Notes: generated by a model not told the origin, from the letters alone. A stretch of DNA of 14,726 bases from JBAZDC01 sp041654595 (GCA_964551305.1 CAZKBT010000074.1:1-14726), one strand, 5' to 3'. Positions 1-7,829 are shown, numbered from the stretch's first letter. Numbers and translations are program-made.

Positions 1-1269
1 GTCATGGCCATCGCCAACCTGGCCATGGCCACCGGCAACCTGGGCCGCGAAGGCGTGGGCGTCAACCCCCTGCGCGGCCAGAACAATGTGCAGGGCTCGT
101 GCGACATGGGCTCATTCCCGCACGAACTGCCCGGCTATCGCCACATTTCGGACGACCTGGTGCGGGGCCGGTTCGAACGGGCATGGGGCGTTACGCTGCA
201 GCCCGAACCGGGCCTGCGCATACCCAATATGTTCGATGCCGCCCTGGGCGGCACGTTCATGGGCCTGTATTGCCAGGGCGAAGACATCGTGCAGTCCGAC
301 CCCGACACCCAGCACGTCGCGGCCGCGCTGGCCGCCATGGAATGCGTGATCGTCCAGGACATATTCCTGAACGAAACGGCCAAGTACGCCCACGTTTTCC
401 TTCCCGGCTCCTCCTTCCTGGAAAAGGACGGCACCTTCACCAATGCCGAGCGGCGCATTTCACGCGTGCGCCAGGTCATGCGGCCCAAGGCCGGCAAGGC
501 GGACTGGGAAGCCACGTGCGCGCTGTCCAATGCGCTGGGCTATCCGATGAACTATGCGCATCCCCGCGACGTCATGGACGAGATCGCCAGCTTGACGCCG
601 ACGTTCGCCGGCGTATCGTTCAAACGCATCGACGAGCTGGGCGGCAGCGTGCAATGGCCGTGCAACGACGATGCGCCGGAAGGCACGCCCATCATGCACA
701 TGGATCAGTTCGTGCGCGGCAAGGGCAAATTCATGATCACCAAGTACGTGCCGACCAGCGAACGCAGCACACGCAGGTTCCCCCTGCTGCTCACGACCGG
801 ACGCATATTGTCCCAATACAACGTGGGCGCGCAAACGCGGCGCACCGCCAACGTGGCGTGGCACAGCGAAGACGTCCTGGAAATCCACCCCAGCGACGCT
901 GAAGAGCGCGGCATCAAGACCGGCGACAAGGTCGCCATCCAAAGCCGCGCGGGCGAAACCGCGCTGACCGCGGAGGTGACCGAGCGCGTGCAGCCGGGCG
1001 TGGTCTACACCACCTTCCACTTCCCGGAATCCGGCGCCAACGTCGTCACGACCGACAGCTCGGACTGGGCGACCAACTGCCCGGAATACAAAGTGACCGC
1101 GGTGCAGGTGCGATTGGTCACCGAGCCATCGCGATGGCAGGAGAAATGGACCCGCTTCAGCACACTCCAGGAACAGCTGCTGCCCCGGGCCCAGGCTCGC
1201 GCCCAGGCGGGGGACCAAGCCCCATCCAAGGCCGCGGCGACGCCGTCCCCCGTGAACGAGCCCGCCTGA
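1..1269 (+). CDS. fdsA: NAD-dependent formate dehydrogenase, alpha (catalytic) subunit, C-terminal part; 5' end outside window
   Basis: The frame is open from the first base, so this is the 3' portion of a longer gene; the ATG at 4 is an internal methionine. In the FdsA/FdhF family this molybdenum or tungsten bis-MGD subunit oxidises formate to CO2 and passes electrons through Fe-S clusters to the FMN/NAD subunits in the cytoplasm. The first 60 visible residues carry the family stretch GNLGREGVGVNPLRGQNNVQ. Residues about 258-375 form the molybdopterin-dinucleotide-binding domain: LLLTTGRILSQYNVGAQTRR, then EIHPSDAEERGIKTGDKV, then a C-terminal CPEYKVTAVQV. A tail of roughly 45 residues rich in Ala, Pro and Gln follows the fold. 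The N-terminal Fe-S domains and the active-site Cys/Sec are outside the window. The stop is followed after 10 bases by fdhD, and fdsD comes next, which fits an fdsGBACD-type operon. Confidence 0.95.
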   Translation, partial: VMAIANLAMATGNLGREGVGVNPLRGQNNVQGSCDMGSFPHELPGYRHISDDLVRGRFERAWGVTLQPEPGLRIPNMFDAALGGTFMGLYCQGEDIVQSDPDTQHVAAALAAMECVIVQDIFLNETAKYAHVFLPGSSFLEKDGTFTNAERRISRVRQVMRPKAGKADWEATCALSNALGYPMNYAHPRDVMDEIASLTPTFAGVSFKRIDELGGSVQWPCNDDAPEGTPIMHMDQFVRGKGKFMITKYVPTSERSTRRFPLLLTTGRILSQYNVGAQTRRTANVAWHSEDVLEIHPSDAEERGIKTGDKVAIQSRAGETALTAEVTERVQPGVVYTTFHFPESGANVVTTDSSDWATNCPEYKVTAVQVRLVTEPSRWQEKWTRFSTLQEQLLPRAQARAQAGDQAPSKAAATPSPVNEPA

Positions 1270-1279
1270 GGCAGCCGCC

Positions 1280-2155
1280 ATGTCGACCTCGGCCGACCTC
1301 ATGCATGGCTATTCCGTGGAAGACGCGCCGGACGGCTACACCGGCCACGACGCGCGCGACGTCATGCGCATCGGCCCGGACGCTCCGCCCCGGCCCGAGC
1401 GCGACGAGCTGGCGCAGGAAATACCCGTGGCCCTGGAATACAACGGCTTGAGCCATGCCGCGCTGCTGGCCACGCCGCTGGACCTGGAAGACCTGGCCTA
1501 CGGCTTCTCGCTCACCGAAGGCATCGTCCGCGATGCCGGCGACATTCGCGACATCGAAATCGTCGAGCATGAACGCGGCCTGGTGGTGCGCATCGCCATC
1601 GCCAGCGCCTGCATGCACGAGCTCAAGGCCCGCCGGCGCAGCCTGGCGGGACGCACGGGCTGCGGACTGTGCGGGCTGGAAAGCCTGGATGAAGTGCAGC
1701 GCGCGCTGGCTCCGCTGCCCGCGCGGCATGCCGGTTTCAGCGCCGCCGCGCTGTCCAGGGCGGCCGAGCAGTTGCGCGGCCGGCAACCGCTGCACCACTT
1801 GACCGGCGCCACCCACGGCGCCGGCCTGGCCGACATGAACGGAGCCCTGAACGCCGTGCGCGAAGACGTCGGCCGCCACAATGCGCTGGACAAGCTGATC
1901 GGCCATATGCTGCGCAACGGCCTGGATCGGGAACGGTATCTGGCCGTCATTTCCAGCCGGGCCAGCTTCGAAATGGTGCAAAAAACCGCGGCGGCGGGCA
2001 TATCCGCGCTGGTCGCAGTCTCAGCGCCCACCACCTATGCCATCGCCCTGGCAACGGAATTGAACGTCATGCTGGCGGGCTTCGCCCGGCAGTACCGCTA
2101 CACCCTCTATGCGCACCCCGAATTTCTGGCGCCCTGCCGCGCCCATGACGAGTAG
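1280..2155 (+). CDS. fdhD: Formate dehydrogenase accessory sulfurtransferase FdhD (FdsC)
   Basis: The 291-residue product is full length for FdhD, which carries sulfur from a cysteine desulfurase (IscS in E. coli) to the molybdenum cofactor of formate dehydrogenase; without it the enzyme is inactive. The sequence shows the functional pair C128-G-L-C131 in a GCGLCG motif, then REDVGRHNALDKLIG at 194-208 and SSRASFEMVQK at 226-236, all hallmarks of the family. The first 40 residues form a variable, Asp-rich extension before the conserved domain. The start at 1280 is supported by a TGAGG Shine-Dalgarno (1267-1271) that overlaps the fdsA stop, with 8 bases of spacing. The gap to fdsA is 10 bases and to fdsD 12 bases, so the three genes are almost certainly co-transcribed. 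In Cupriavidus-type clusters this gene is called fdsC. Confidence 0.97.
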   Translation: MSTSADLMHGYSVEDAPDGYTGHDARDVMRIGPDAPPRPERDELAQEIPVALEYNGLSHAALLATPLDLEDLAYGFSLTEGIVRDAGDIRDIEIVEHERGLVVRIAIASACMHELKARRRSLAGRTGCGLCGLESLDEVQRALAPLPARHAGFSAAALSRAAEQLRGRQPLHHLTGATHGAGLADMNGALNAVREDVGRHNALDKLIGHMLRNGLDRERYLAVISSRASFEMVQKTAAAGISALVAVSAPTTYAIALATELNVMLAGFARQYRYTLYAHPEFLAPCRAHDE

Positions 2156-2167
2156 GAACTACCCATC

Positions 2168-2470
2168 ATGAACAACGTCCACACATTGATAGACATGGCC
2201 AACCGCATCGGCGCGTTTTTCGAATCGTTGCCCGATCGGGAGGAAGGCCTGCGAGGCGTCGCCACGCACATCAGGAATTTCTGGGATCCGCGCATGCGCG
2301 CGGACTTGCTCGGGTTCTTGCGCGAACACCCCGATGGCGCACTGGGTGAATCCAGGCTGGATCCGTTCGTGCGCCAGTCCATCGAGGCCAACCAGGAACT
2401 GTTGACCCCGAAAACGGCCGATGCCCACACCGCGCATCAGCCGCGACCGACGTCTAGTCGCATTCCTTGA
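2168..2470 (+). CDS. fdsD: Formate dehydrogenase delta subunit FdsD
   Basis: This is a 100-residue small subunit of the soluble NAD-dependent formate dehydrogenase. The recognisable part is MANRIGAFFES (10-20) followed by HIRNFWDPRMR (34-44), the conserved core of the FdsD family (Pfam formate dehydrogenase delta subunit). FdsD is not catalytic; in related bacteria it is needed for a mature or stable complex. The start is supported by AGGA at 2154-2157, which overlaps the fdhD stop. The last 20 or so residues (Pro, Thr, Ser, Arg-rich) look like an unstructured tail, and their coding bases 2454-2470 overlap the end of the convergent universal stress gene. The operon ends here; I see no hairpin terminator between the two genes. 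Confidence 0.93.
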   Translation: MNNVHTLIDMANRIGAFFESLPDREEGLRGVATHIRNFWDPRMRADLLGFLREHPDGALGESRLDPFVRQSIEANQELLTPKTADAHTAHQPRPTSSRIP

Positions 2471-2915
2471 CGCGATAGACCAGCACGGCCGTCTTGGCCA
2501 GGCTCAGCACCTTGTTGGTGACGCTGCCCAGCAGCAGGCGCGACAGGCCGCTGCGCCCGTGGCTGCCGATGAAGATAAGATCGCAGTTTTCTTCCTCGGC
2601 CGCCTGAACCAAGCCGTCGGCCACATTGAAGTTGGATACGTACTTGGCCGTCGCCTTCACGCCCGCGGTATCCGCGCGGTCAAGCACGGCCTGCACGTAT
2701 TTGCGCGCCTGCAACTCCGCCGTCTTGTCGTAATCCTCGTCTGTGATCGCGTAGGCGGCGGCCATGCCGTCGAAGCCCACCGTCGCGGCGAAGGGTTGAG
2801 TAACATGCAAAGCGACGATTTCCGCGCCTATCTGGCGAGCAAAGGTAACACCTTTGTTGGCAGCCTGGGACGACAGTTTGGAGCCATCGGTCGGAATAAG
2901 AATTTTCTTGAACAT
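2454..2915 (-). CDS. Universal stress protein, UspA family, ATP-binding type
   Basis: The 153-residue single-domain product starts MFKKILIPTDGS, the first strand and the D10 nucleotide contact of the Usp fold. Residues 117-133 carry the ATP-binding signature G-x2-G-x9-G-S-(V/T), seen as GSHGRSG then LLLGSVT, so this belongs to the ATP-binding (UspF/MJ0577-like) group. Such cytoplasmic proteins dimerise and promote survival under starvation, oxidative or respiratory stress; the specific role here is unknown. The ATG is preceded on the minus strand by AGGTAG (2921-2926), which supports the start. The gene converges on fdsD with a 17-base overlap of the coding ends. About 100 bases separate its start from the next minus-strand gene upstream, and I found no convincing promoter hexamers there. 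Confidence 0.95.
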   Translation of the reverse strand: MFKKILIPTDGSKLSSQAANKGVTFARQIGAEIVALHVTQPFAATVGFDGMAAAYAITDEDYDKTAELQARKYVQAVLDRADTAGVKATAKYVSNFNVADGLVQAAEEENCDLIFIGSHGRSGLSRLLLGSVTNKVLSLAKTAVLVYRVKECD

Positions 2916-3011
2916 GGTACCTACCTTTTCTGAAGTTCAGGGGGCTTGGACTTAGAGTAACCTAACCACGGACAGAATACAGCAAGTACATGCCCGTGGA
3001 CTTGAGCTGCG

Positions 3012-3353
3012 TCAAACGTTGCGCGCGGCCTGATACAAATGCGTGCAGCGCGTTCCCGAGCGGCAATACGCCAGAACGGGGCCGGGCAAGGTCCGCAGCA
3101 AATGGGCGAAGCGTTCTATATCCTCCTGCGTCATCGCGCCGCTGACCACGGGCTGGTACTCGATCTGCAAGCCGGCGGCCTGAGCGGCCGCGATCACGTC
3201 GCCGGACCGGGGCTGATCCATGCCGCCCTCGAAATCCGGCCGATTGATGATCACGCTCTTGAAGCCGGCGTCCGCCACCGCCTGCATATCGTCGGCTCCC
3301 AATTGGGGAGCGACGGCAAAATCCTCGCTCAATGCATTAATGGGTACAGACAT
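3012..3353 (-). CDS. TIGR01244-type sulfurtransferase / DUF442 (beta-lactamase-hydrolase-like phosphatase fold)
   Basis: The frame stays open for another 148 codons upstream, but the real start is the ATG at 3353. A strong AGGAG (3360-3364) lies 6 bases before it, and the product then begins MSVPINALSEDFAVAPQL, as family members do. The 113-residue protein ends in a catalytic loop, AYCRSGTRCTH, with C97 and R102 in a C-x4-R arrangement as in rhodaneses. A conserved INRPDFEGGMDQP (36-48) resembles the DUF442 substrate-binding region. Relatives occur alone or fused to ETHE1-like persulfide dioxygenases (Blh), where they are linked to sulfide and persulfide handling. The substrate here is unknown, and a tyrosine-phosphatase-like activity is an alternative. 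It is transcribed divergently from the acetyltransferase at 3401, with only 47 bases between starts. Confidence 0.88.
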   Translation of the reverse strand: MSVPINALSEDFAVAPQLGADDMQAVADAGFKSVIINRPDFEGGMDQPRSGDVIAAAQAAGLQIEYQPVVSGAMTQEDIERFAHLLRTLPGPVLAYCRSGTRCTHLYQAARNV

Positions 3354-3390
3354 GCGAAACTCCTGGTGTTGGAAAAAAGTATTTTGACAT

Positions 3391-3395
3391 GGGAA
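3391..3395 (+). promoter_or_regulatory. Ribosome binding site choosing the ATG at 3401
   Basis: GGGAA stands 5 bases before the ATG at 3401. The in-frame ATG at 3389 has only A/T-rich, SD-poor sequence ahead of it. This favours the 200-residue over the 204-residue form of the acetyltransferase. Confidence 0.45.
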
Positions 3396-3400
3396 ATAGT

Positions 3401-4003
3401 ATGACCGGCGCCCGCATTGAGCAAGTCCCCGAAACCGATCCCGCCGCCGCGCGCGGCAACGTAACGATACGTGACGCCATGCCCGAGGACATGCCCGTCG
3501 TGCAGCGCATTTACGCGCACCATGTGCAGAACGGCACCGCCACCTTCGAAGAAATACCGCCCTCGGAATCCGAGATGCTGCGCCGCCGCGGTTCCATTCT
3601 GGAGCAGGGCCTGCCCTACTTGGTGGCGCAATCCGGCGAGCGCATCGCCGGCTATGCCTACGCGGCCCCCTACCGCACCCGCTCGGCCTACCGCTACACC
3701 ATAGAAGACACGATCTATCTGGCCCACGACATGCTGGGCCAAGGCATGGGTCAGGCGCTGCTGGCCACCCTGATCCAGCGCTGCGAGCAAGGACCATGGC
3801 GGCAGATGATCGCGGTGATCGCCGGCAACCACAATCTCGGATCGATCAACCTGCACCGCAAGATGGGCTTCGCGCATGCCGGAACCCAGCCCGCGACCGG
3901 CTACAAGTTCAAGCAGTGGATCGACGTCATCTTCATGCAGCGCGCCTTGAACGGCGGGCATCTCACGCCGCCCGACGAAAGCTATGGGCGGCCCGGCGAA
4001 TGA
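3401..4003 (+). CDS. GNAT-family N-acetyltransferase, phosphinothricin/methionine-sulfoximine acetyltransferase-like
   Basis: The 200-residue protein has one GNAT domain starting at VTIRDAMPEDMPVVQRIYAH (21-40). The block NGTATFEE (44-51) with GYAYAAPYRTRSAYRYTIEDTIYL (84-107) is typical of the PAT/Bar/YncA subgroup, which acetylates the amino group of amino-acid analogues using acetyl-CoA. The acetyl-CoA loop is LGQGMGQALL (112-121), and a conserved NLGSINLHRKMGF (145-157) follows. The native substrate cannot be told from sequence; methionine sulfoximine or sulfone and related toxic amino acids are the usual ones. About 20 poorly conserved residues precede the domain. The coding end overlaps the convergent deacetylase gene by 22 bases (3982-4003). 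Divergent neighbour: the DUF442 sulfurtransferase. Confidence 0.9.
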   Translation: MTGARIEQVPETDPAAARGNVTIRDAMPEDMPVVQRIYAHHVQNGTATFEEIPPSESEMLRRRGSILEQGLPYLVAQSGERIAGYAYAAPYRTRSAYRYTIEDTIYLAHDMLGQGMGQALLATLIQRCEQGPWRQMIAVIAGNHNLGSINLHRKMGFAHAGTQPATGYKFKQWIDVIFMQRALNGGHLTPPDESYGRPGE

Positions 4004-4812
4004 AGCGCCGCCAGGACGATCGCCTGCTGCTCCATCCAATCCGACATCGCCTGCCCCGACAGCAGTTCATATTCGGCCCGCCGCTGCTCGCCCAGGGCGT
4101 CGCCCGGAACCGCGCGCGTGGCCGGATGACACATGATCAAATCCTGGGATCGGGCCAGGCCCAGCCATTGCTGCATAAGCGGCGCGTACGACGCCGCGCC
4201 GCCCTTGAAATCGTAGACGCCGAGAAAGCGGCGGTTTTGCGCATAGGCGCCGGCCCGAGCCATCCGGCGCAAGCGATGCGCGCCCAATGCCGCGATCAGA
4301 TGGGCCTTGTATCGCGTGGTCCATGGCATGCCCGATAGCGAAGCCGCCACGGTCGAACGCAGCCACGGACGCCGCGCGCCATAGCGCTGCGCCAGAATTT
4401 GCAAGAGCGCTTCCCTGATGACCGGAAACTGATGGACGTGCTGATGGCCGTCCACGAAATCGGGAGCGCGCAGCATGTGTTCCTCGAAACGGTCCAGTTG
4501 CGCGACGATCTGCGCCCTTACCGCCGCCGGATCCAGCCGGCGCAGCCACGCCTGTCGTATCAGGCGCCCGATGGGCAGGTAGATTCCATCGTCGTCGCTC
4601 ATCCGCTCGGTAAAATTCAAATGCACGCCGCACGACAGCGCCGACTGCCTGAGCGCGACGGCCCCGTCGGAAAAGGACGGGCCCTGCGTCAAACAACTGG
4701 CCGCGTTCAAGCGGCCCATGCCTCCAAGCTGGAAAATGGCGTCATCCACGGCCGAATTCATGCCAAAATCATCGGCGCAGATCACAATGCGTTTTCGTTC
4801 TGTTTCGATCAA
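3982..4812 (-). CDS. ChbG/HpnK (YdjC/NaxD-like) polysaccharide or polyprenyl-sugar deacetylase
   Basis: The 276-residue product is full length for this metal-dependent deacetylase family. Visible ligand and catalytic motifs are CADDFG (12-17), the histidine in VHLNF (63-67), DGHQHVHQFP (121-130) with three histidines, and CHP (228-230). The family includes ChbG (chitooligosaccharide), HpnK (hopanoid) and Francisella NaxD, which deacetylates undecaprenyl-phosphate GalNAc before its transfer to lipid A. Beside GtrA, ArnT-like and GT2 genes, the NaxD role is most likely; the Bordetella lgm locus has such a deacetylase (lgmC from memory). The start is TTG at 4812: no ATG, GTG or other TTG lies between an in-frame TAA upstream and it, the next ATG falls after CADDFG, and GGAG lies 7 bases before. 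It starts 23 bases from divergent gtrA. Confidence 0.9.
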   Translation of the reverse strand: MIETERKRIVICADDFGMNSAVDDAIFQLGGMGRLNAASCLTQGPSFSDGAVALRQSALSCGVHLNFTERMSDDDGIYLPIGRLIRQAWLRRLDPAAVRAQIVAQLDRFEEHMLRAPDFVDGHQHVHQFPVIREALLQILAQRYGARRPWLRSTVAASLSGMPWTTRYKAHLIAALGAHRLRRMARAGAYAQNRRFLGVYDFKGGAASYAPLMQQWLGLARSQDLIMCHPATRAVPGDALGEQRRAEYELLSGQAMSDWMEQQAIVLAALHSPGRP

Positions 4813-4819
4813 GCCACCG

Positions 4820-4823
4820 CTCC
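4820..4823 (-). promoter_or_regulatory. Ribosome binding site for the TTG start of the deacetylase
   Basis: On the minus strand GGAG is followed by 7 bases and then TTG (4812-4810). It supports a non-ATG start for a gene that has no other usable start before its first catalytic motif. Confidence 0.55.
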
Positions 4824-4835
4824 GGAAATCCTCTT

Positions 4836-5246
4836 ATGCCATCCCTGATAGGACAGCTCACCTGCTTCGTAATCGTAGGCGCCGTTGCCGCGCTGACGCA
4901 TTGGTCCGTGGCTGTCTCGTGCGTGTCCATGCTGGGCGTGCCGCCGCTGCTGGCCAACGTCGTCGGCTGGCTGATCGCGTTCATCGCATCCTTTGCCGGC
5001 CATTATCAGCTCACGTTTCGCCATCAGCATGCGCCGTTCGGACAAGCCCTGAGGCGCTTTTTCGTCGTTTCCGCAACGGGTTTCAGCATCAACGAGCTGG
5101 CCTACGCCTGGCTGCTGCACGTATCGTCTCTGCGCTACGACGTGCTGCTGGCCCTCATTTTAATCGCGATCGCCTTTCTGACCTTCATTCTTGGAAAGAT
5201 CTGGGCCTTTCGCCGCAGAACCCAAGCCGCTCCTCCGCCGGGATGA
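4836..5246 (+). CDS. GtrA-like four-helix inner-membrane protein
   Basis: The 136-residue protein has four predicted membrane segments at about 7-28, 35-56, 74-96 and 102-122. It ends with the family motif LGKIWAFRRR before a Pro/Ala tail, which matches GtrA-like proteins (Pfam GtrA/DPMS). These are thought to help move or present polyprenyl-phosphate-linked sugars across the inner membrane, often with a GT2 synthase. Here the GT2 gene lies about 2 kb away on the opposite strand, and the deacetylase is immediately divergent. In the Bordetella lipid A glucosamine locus a comparable gene (lgmD, from memory) is proposed to act this way. GGAA about 13 bases ahead of the ATG is the only SD-like element, and it is weak. 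The 3' end overlaps the convergent ArnT-like gene by 62 bases. Confidence 0.87.
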   Translation: MPSLIGQLTCFVIVGAVAALTHWSVAVSCVSMLGVPPLLANVVGWLIAFIASFAGHYQLTFRHQHAPFGQALRRFFVVSATGFSINELAYAWLLHVSSLRYDVLLALILIAIAFLTFILGKIWAFRRRTQAAPPPG

Positions 5247-6822
5247 ACCACGCCCGCAAGCGGCCATCCTGGGCCCTGGGCGTCAAGCCGCTCAGGAATT
5301 CATAGCGCTCCACGCTGCCGTCCTCGCCGATCAGCCATAACGGAGCGGCGCGATAGGCGCACAGTTTGTTGCGCAGCTGTGGCTCGGTGATCAGCAGGCG
5401 CAGCGCGGTATCGGGCACGAATCGACCCGCCTCGAACAGTTCCCGCCGCCAATTGTCCGTCTTCTGCAGATCCGGATCGTGCCAGTCCGCCACGACCATC
5501 GCGTTCTCGGCGGCGCGAAGATAGAAATTGAGATCGTAGCGATACCGGTCGAGCATGACGACCTGATCGGCGGGACCGCGCAGGCTCTTCAACTGCTGCG
5601 CCAGCCCTTTGCTGCTTGGCTGAGGATAAAAAACCATTGCCAGCACGGCCGCCACGCAAATGCACAGGGAGATCGAAAAAGACAGCAGCAAGGACTTGAT
5701 CGCGGCCGCCCGATGCGGTCCCGCCAACCTATCGACGAACGGCAGGGCCAGGAAATACGCGGCGGGTATCGCCAACGGCAGGACATAGCCGATCAGCTTC
5801 GAATTGGGAATGGAAAAGAAAACGAATATGACGAGAAACCACGACGCCATCAAGCCGTTGAGCGCCGGGTAGGCGGGCCTGGCCCGGACGGTTCTTTTGC
5901 ACAAGCGCCAGGCATGCAATGACCACGGCAGCAGCAAGCCGAACAGCACCGGGGCGTAGAACCAGAACGGACGGGCGTTGTTGAAGCCTTTTTCCAGGAA
6001 ACGCTCGACGTGCTGATGGATGATGTAATAGTCGAAAAAGTCGGGATAGCGCTGCTGCATGGCGATCATCCACGGCAGCGAGACGGCCAGGAACAGGATG
6101 ATGCCGGAGACGGATACCATGCGCCCCAGCGTCGAAAAACGCCGGCTCGCCAGCAGCCAGCAGACGATGACGCCCGCCGGCAGGACCACGCCGATCAAGC
6201 CTTTGGCCAGGAATCCCAGCGCCGCCAGGCCGTAGGCGAGCAAGAGCGTCCCGAAATAGGCCTGGCCCCGCTCGATGCGGAACACCGCCGCGGCGGCGGC
6301 CAGGACGGTGGCGGCGATCAGCGCCGCCACCGTCATGTCCAGATTCGCATAATGCGAAGCGCCGAACAAAAAGGGTTGGGACAGCAGAATCAGCGTCGCG
6401 ACGGCCGCCATGCGGCGATCGGCATAGGTTTTCAGGAACCAGAAAGCCATGCCCACGGTCCCGCTCGCCGCCAACACGCTTACCAGACGCCCGGCCCACT
6501 CGTTGACGCCGAAAACGTGCAGCGATAACGCGGTCAACCAATAGAACAGCGGCGGCTTATGGAAAAAAGGCATGCCGTCGATGACGGGCACGAGAAAGTT
6601 GTCCGTACCGACCATATTCCACGCCACGCCCACGTAACGGCCTTCGTCGGGCAGGAGCAAAGGATACAGGCCCGTCGTGGCTCCGAACCACAGAAACGCC
6701 GCCAGGAAAACGATCCACTCCGAACGAATATCGATAATTTTCGATACGAAAAGATACACAGCCGCCGAAAAAAAAGGCGGCTTGGTCGGGGAAAGCGTAA
6801 ATTCGTGCTGGTTTTTATTCAT
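5185..6822 (-). CDS. ArnT-like (GT83/PMT family) glycosyltransferase, lipid A aminosugar transferase candidate
   Basis: The 545-residue integral-membrane enzyme is close to the 550-residue length of ArnT. After an N-terminal helix (about 35-56) the first periplasmic loop carries LLPDEGRY (57-63), the acidic GT-C catalytic motif, and then PFFHKPPLFYW (85-95), also typical of ArnT/PMT enzymes. Many further hydrophobic segments follow to about residue 395, then a soluble C-terminal domain of about 150 residues. ArnT enzymes move an aminosugar from undecaprenyl phosphate to lipid A phosphates on the periplasmic face, which raises resistance to cationic peptides. With GT2, deacetylase and GtrA genes alongside, glucosamine or galactosamine is a likelier donor than L-Ara4N; no arnA or arnB is in view. 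It follows the GT2 gene by 22 bases on the same strand, so they probably form an operon. The Bordetella counterpart is lgmB (letter from memory). Confidence 0.9.
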   Translation of the reverse strand: MNKNQHEFTLSPTKPPFFSAAVYLFVSKIIDIRSEWIVFLAAFLWFGATTGLYPLLLPDEGRYVGVAWNMVGTDNFLVPVIDGMPFFHKPPLFYWLTALSLHVFGVNEWAGRLVSVLAASGTVGMAFWFLKTYADRRMAAVATLILLSQPFLFGASHYANLDMTVAALIAATVLAAAAAVFRIERGQAYFGTLLLAYGLAALGFLAKGLIGVVLPAGVIVCWLLASRRFSTLGRMVSVSGIILFLAVSLPWMIAMQQRYPDFFDYYIIHQHVERFLEKGFNNARPFWFYAPVLFGLLLPWSLHAWRLCKRTVRARPAYPALNGLMASWFLVIFVFFSIPNSKLIGYVLPLAIPAAYFLALPFVDRLAGPHRAAAIKSLLLSFSISLCICVAAVLAMVFYPQPSSKGLAQQLKSLRGPADQVVMLDRYRYDLNFYLRAAENAMVVADWHDPDLQKTDNWRRELFEAGRFVPDTALRLLITEPQLRNKLCAYRAAPLWLIGEDGSVERYEFLSGLTPRAQDGRLRAWFIPAEERLGFCGERPRSFQE

Positions 6823-6844
6823 GAGAATGTGCTGCCTGGATGGC

Positions 6845-7822
6845 TCATTGACGTTCGGAATCGCCCTCGGGAGGGCCGGACTGTATGCCGCGTCCCACCG
6901 TGCGACGCACGAGGTAGACCGGACGCATCTTCACTTCGCTGAAGATGCGCGCCACGTATTCGCCCACGACGCCCAGTGAAATCAATTGGAGTCCCGCAAA
7001 GAACAGGATGACCGTGATCAAGGTGGCCCAGCCCTGCACCGGGTCGCCGTAGAGCAGGTGCATGACGACGACCAGGATGCCGTACAGGAATGACAACAGC
7101 GATAGGCATATGCCCACCACGCTGAGCAGCCGCAGCGGCCAAGTCGTGAACGCCGTCAAGCCGTCGATCGCGAAACCGAACAGGCGCAGGGGCTTGAAAT
7201 AGGACTTGCCATGCAACCGTGCCGGAGGCTCGTACAGCAAAGGCTCGGAGCGAAAACCCACCCAGGCGAACAGCCCCTTCATGAAGCGATTGCGCTCGGG
7301 AAGCAGCATCAGGGCGTCGACGACCGCGCGGTCCATCAGCCGGAAATCCCCGGCGTTGGGCGGCACGTGCAATCCATTGGAGCCGCGCATGAGTTTGTAG
7401 AAGATCCGCGTGCCGACACGTTTGAAAACCGACTCGCTGGCGCGCGACGCGCGCACCGCATACACCATTTCGACGCCTTCTTTCCAGCGCTCGAACATCT
7501 TGGGGATCAAGGCGGGCGGATGTTGAAGGTCGGCATCCATGCTAACGACGACGCGTCCCCTGGCGGCCTCCAGGCCGGCGGTCAGCGCCGCCTCTTTGCC
7601 GAAGTTGCGCGAAAGCTGCATGTAGACGATCTCGGGAAACCGGCGCGTCCAATCGATCATGTGCGCCGCCGTCGCGTCCGTGCTGCCGTCATCGACCACA
7701 ATGATCTCGTAATCCGTGGTCAGCTGGCGAAGCACCGCCGTCAGCACCGGAAGCAAGGCATTGAGATTGGCATCCTCGTTCAAGCAAGGAATCACGCACG
7801 AAATCGGCACGGACTCGGACAT
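6845..7822 (-). CDS. GT2 polyprenyl-phosphate glycosyltransferase (GtrB/ArnC/DPM1-like)
   Basis: The 325-residue protein has an N-terminal GT-A domain with CVIPCLNED (9-17), VVDDGSTDA (42-50), the metal-binding MDADLQHPP (95-103), GDFRLMDR (158-165) and NRFMKG (178-183). Two membrane helices follow at about 229-256 and 266-290, and the protein ends in the cytoplasm. This is the layout of enzymes that load a nucleotide sugar onto undecaprenyl phosphate at the inner leaflet. In this setting the product is probably Und-P-GlcNAc or Und-P-GalNAc, to be deacetylated and handed to the ArnT-like enzyme. The frame also allows a GTG start at 7846, but AAGGG lies 7 bases before the ATG at 7822, so I chose that. 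It is the first gene of a two-gene minus-strand unit. The Bordetella counterpart is probably lgmA (letter from memory). Confidence 0.92.
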   Translation of the reverse strand: MSESVPISCVIPCLNEDANLNALLPVLTAVLRQLTTDYEIIVVDDGSTDATAAHMIDWTRRFPEIVYMQLSRNFGKEAALTAGLEAARGRVVVSMDADLQHPPALIPKMFERWKEGVEMVYAVRASRASESVFKRVGTRIFYKLMRGSNGLHVPPNAGDFRLMDRAVVDALMLLPERNRFMKGLFAWVGFRSEPLLYEPPARLHGKSYFKPLRLFGFAIDGLTAFTTWPLRLLSVVGICLSLLSFLYGILVVVMHLLYGDPVQGWATLITVILFFAGLQLISLGVVGEYVARIFSEVKMRPVYLVRRTVGRGIQSGPPEGDSERQ

Positions 7823-7829
7823 GGATACA

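Noticed and set aside
3384..3389. Perfect TTGACA upstream of the acetyltransferase
   Set aside because: A -10 at 17 bases would fall inside the coding region in GC-rich sequence with no TATAAT-like match, so it cannot drive the gene at 3401.
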